This document shows, in pieces, positions 62,746-64,000 of a stretch of DNA of 64,000 bases (positions within the stretch are counted from its first letter, which is position 1; every line of letters begins with the position of its first letter). The position numbers were made by a program, and so were the translations under genes. The notes below the pieces were generated by a model. That model was not told the DNA's origin. It worked only from the letters and a program-made list of their open reading frames with translations, and ran no database searches. Source of the DNA: Stromatinia cepivora (lineage: Eukaryota; Ascomycota; Leotiomycetes; Helotiales; Sclerotiniaceae); contig RCTD01000004.1 of assembly GCA_014898415.1 (NCBI GenBank), forward strand, positions 2,417,001-2,481,000. Reading direction: 5' to 3'.

Positions 62746-64000
62746 CTTCAAATATCGGAGGTTGCAACGGGATAAGTGTTTCAGAAATTTAAGTTATCTT
62801 TAGAGATCGAGAAGATAGAGAGAGGATGTCTCGAGTGTGCTTTAGATCGCTCTAGTACGAGCAAGGATTTTTGGACTCGGTTTCGCGAGTATGATCTCTT
62901 AGAAGGAAAACAGAAAAGCCGAGCATTCAATGAAGGGAAAATCAGGAATCGTTCTCTTTCTTAATTTGATTTCGTATTGGTGCTGATTGGTGCTTTCGTT
63001 ATGCAGCTACCCGATTTTCATGCAGCTCCGCTCTCTCCTGCGAATAGCTTCGCACTCCTGGTAAATATTTAAGCTCTTGAGTCTTTGAAGTGAAAGAGCA
63101 AGAAGTTTTGATATGGTGGTTGATGTTTTGAAGACAAATAAATTCAGCAAAGGAGTTTGTGTCGGAGAGATCTTATGGTGGGGAAAGATGATGATGTGGA
63201 TTGTTGAGAGTTCGGACCTTGAGATGGATTTTTTTTTGAAGCAGTATGCTTATGGAGTTGATATGACAGTGAATAGAAAATCATGGTGAATATGGATACG
63301 GATATGGATATTCTTTTTCTTGGGGGTTTAAGCGAGTTGTTATTGGTTAATTTGAGGTTGTTCGGCTAGGCTAGTGGTGACTTTGGAACTTGAATTTACA
63401 TCTTCGAAGATGGGAATTGGTTTGAGGGAGAGGATGTGGTCTTAACTTTGCTTGAGCTATGGAAAATGGTAGAAGGAAAAGGGAATTTGGAAGTATTGGA
63501 ATAATTATTCATTTTTGGTGAATGAAAAGGTAGAGTAGTCCTTCTCTGGTAGTTTTATTGGGCAATTGATGAATGAGGGTGAATAAATTCTTGGGTATCT
63601 TTTAAAGAAACCAGAAACCTGTTTTATTTTGTACTGTGTTGTAGCTTTGTAGGTATTTCAAAAAAGTAGTGAAGGGATATATTGAACTGTATTGAACATA
63701 TTGATATTTGAATTCTTGAAAGTTGTACAAATGATACTGGAATTTATAAAATGCATTCAACATTCAATACTTGAGCTTGAGAGAGTAATTATACATGAAA
63801 GGGATAATGTGATAAGTCAAAAATTGCTATTCCCCTCTCTGACACCTTTCTATCTGTCAAAACTTAATTCTTGAGTAGTCTAATGAAAAGACATGGTATT
63901 TCCTGCTTTCTGAGAATGTATCTAGGGCTTCATAATGATAAGTTTCTACTTCAATTTAGCTCTAATGTTACAAATTTATTTTGAAACTATTTGTACACAA
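62746..64000. other. Upstream region of paralogue 2, to the window end
   Basis: No coding frame above about 62 codons and no recognised motif. It should contain the promoter of the gene ending at 61421. Confidence 0.6.

Noticed and set aside
1..64000. tRNA, rRNA and CRISPR signals
   Set aside because: By eye no cloverleaf with proper A/B boxes, no rRNA sequence and no regularly spaced repeats were found. A covariance-model scan would be needed to be certain for tRNAs.

Overview
This window is nuclear DNA of a filamentous ascomycete (Pezizomycotina). The genes have short (about 47-70 nt) GT-AG introns with CTAAC/CTGAC-like branch sites. There is a Polycomb EED homologue, and an AT-rich island of retrotransposons full of in-frame stops and C-to-T / G-to-A changes, the pattern left by repeat-induced point mutation (RIP). 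Gene style suggests Leotiomycetes (Sclerotinia/Botrytis-like), but that placement is inference only.

Layout. 1-13 kb: the 3' part of a coiled-coil protein gene (+), an Eps1-like membrane protein disulfide isomerase (-), a divergently transcribed tyrosyl-DNA phosphodiesterase TDP1 (+) with an apparent one-base frameshift, an acyl-CoA-binding protein (-), and an FG-repeat Ran-binding protein of Yrb2/RanBP3 type (+). 13.97-31.86 kb: one 17.9-kb retrotransposon complex. Three LTRs of exactly 282 bp enclose two tandem internal regions of a Ty3/gypsy chromovirus, and the outermost LTRs share the target-site duplication GTATT. A Ty1/copia element (166-bp LTRs, opposite strand, target duplication GATAT) is inserted in the chromodomain of the second copy. 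A 72-bp solo-LTR-like relic with its own CTAAT duplication lies just outside. 32.9-35.7 kb: an 11-exon EED/ESC gene (-) with 13-nt and 21-nt microexons and a GC-AG intron. 35.7-44.3 kb: a foldback MITE with TA duplication, a two-PAS-domain protein gene (+), and a YIPF6/Yip4-type Golgi membrane protein gene (+). 44.3-52.8 kb: an 8.5-kb stretch with no recognisable gene. 52.8-62.7 kb: an extended short-chain dehydrogenase lacking the usual catalytic Tyr (-), a divergent CAX-type cation/proton exchanger (+), and two paralogous RRM-like proteins (both -).

A GC-rich 46-bp hairpin-forming sequence occurs three times (10.0, 37.7 and 39.9 kb), virtually identical, in otherwise AT-rich intergenic or intronic DNA. 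It is the least explained repeated structure in the window. The genes are mostly unrelated housekeeping functions (redox folding in the ER, DNA repair, lipid carriage, nuclear export, Golgi traffic, ion transport). EED is the one with a conceptual link to its surroundings, as it encodes a chromatin-silencing factor immediately beside a silenced-looking transposon island. No CRISPR, rRNA or tRNA was seen.
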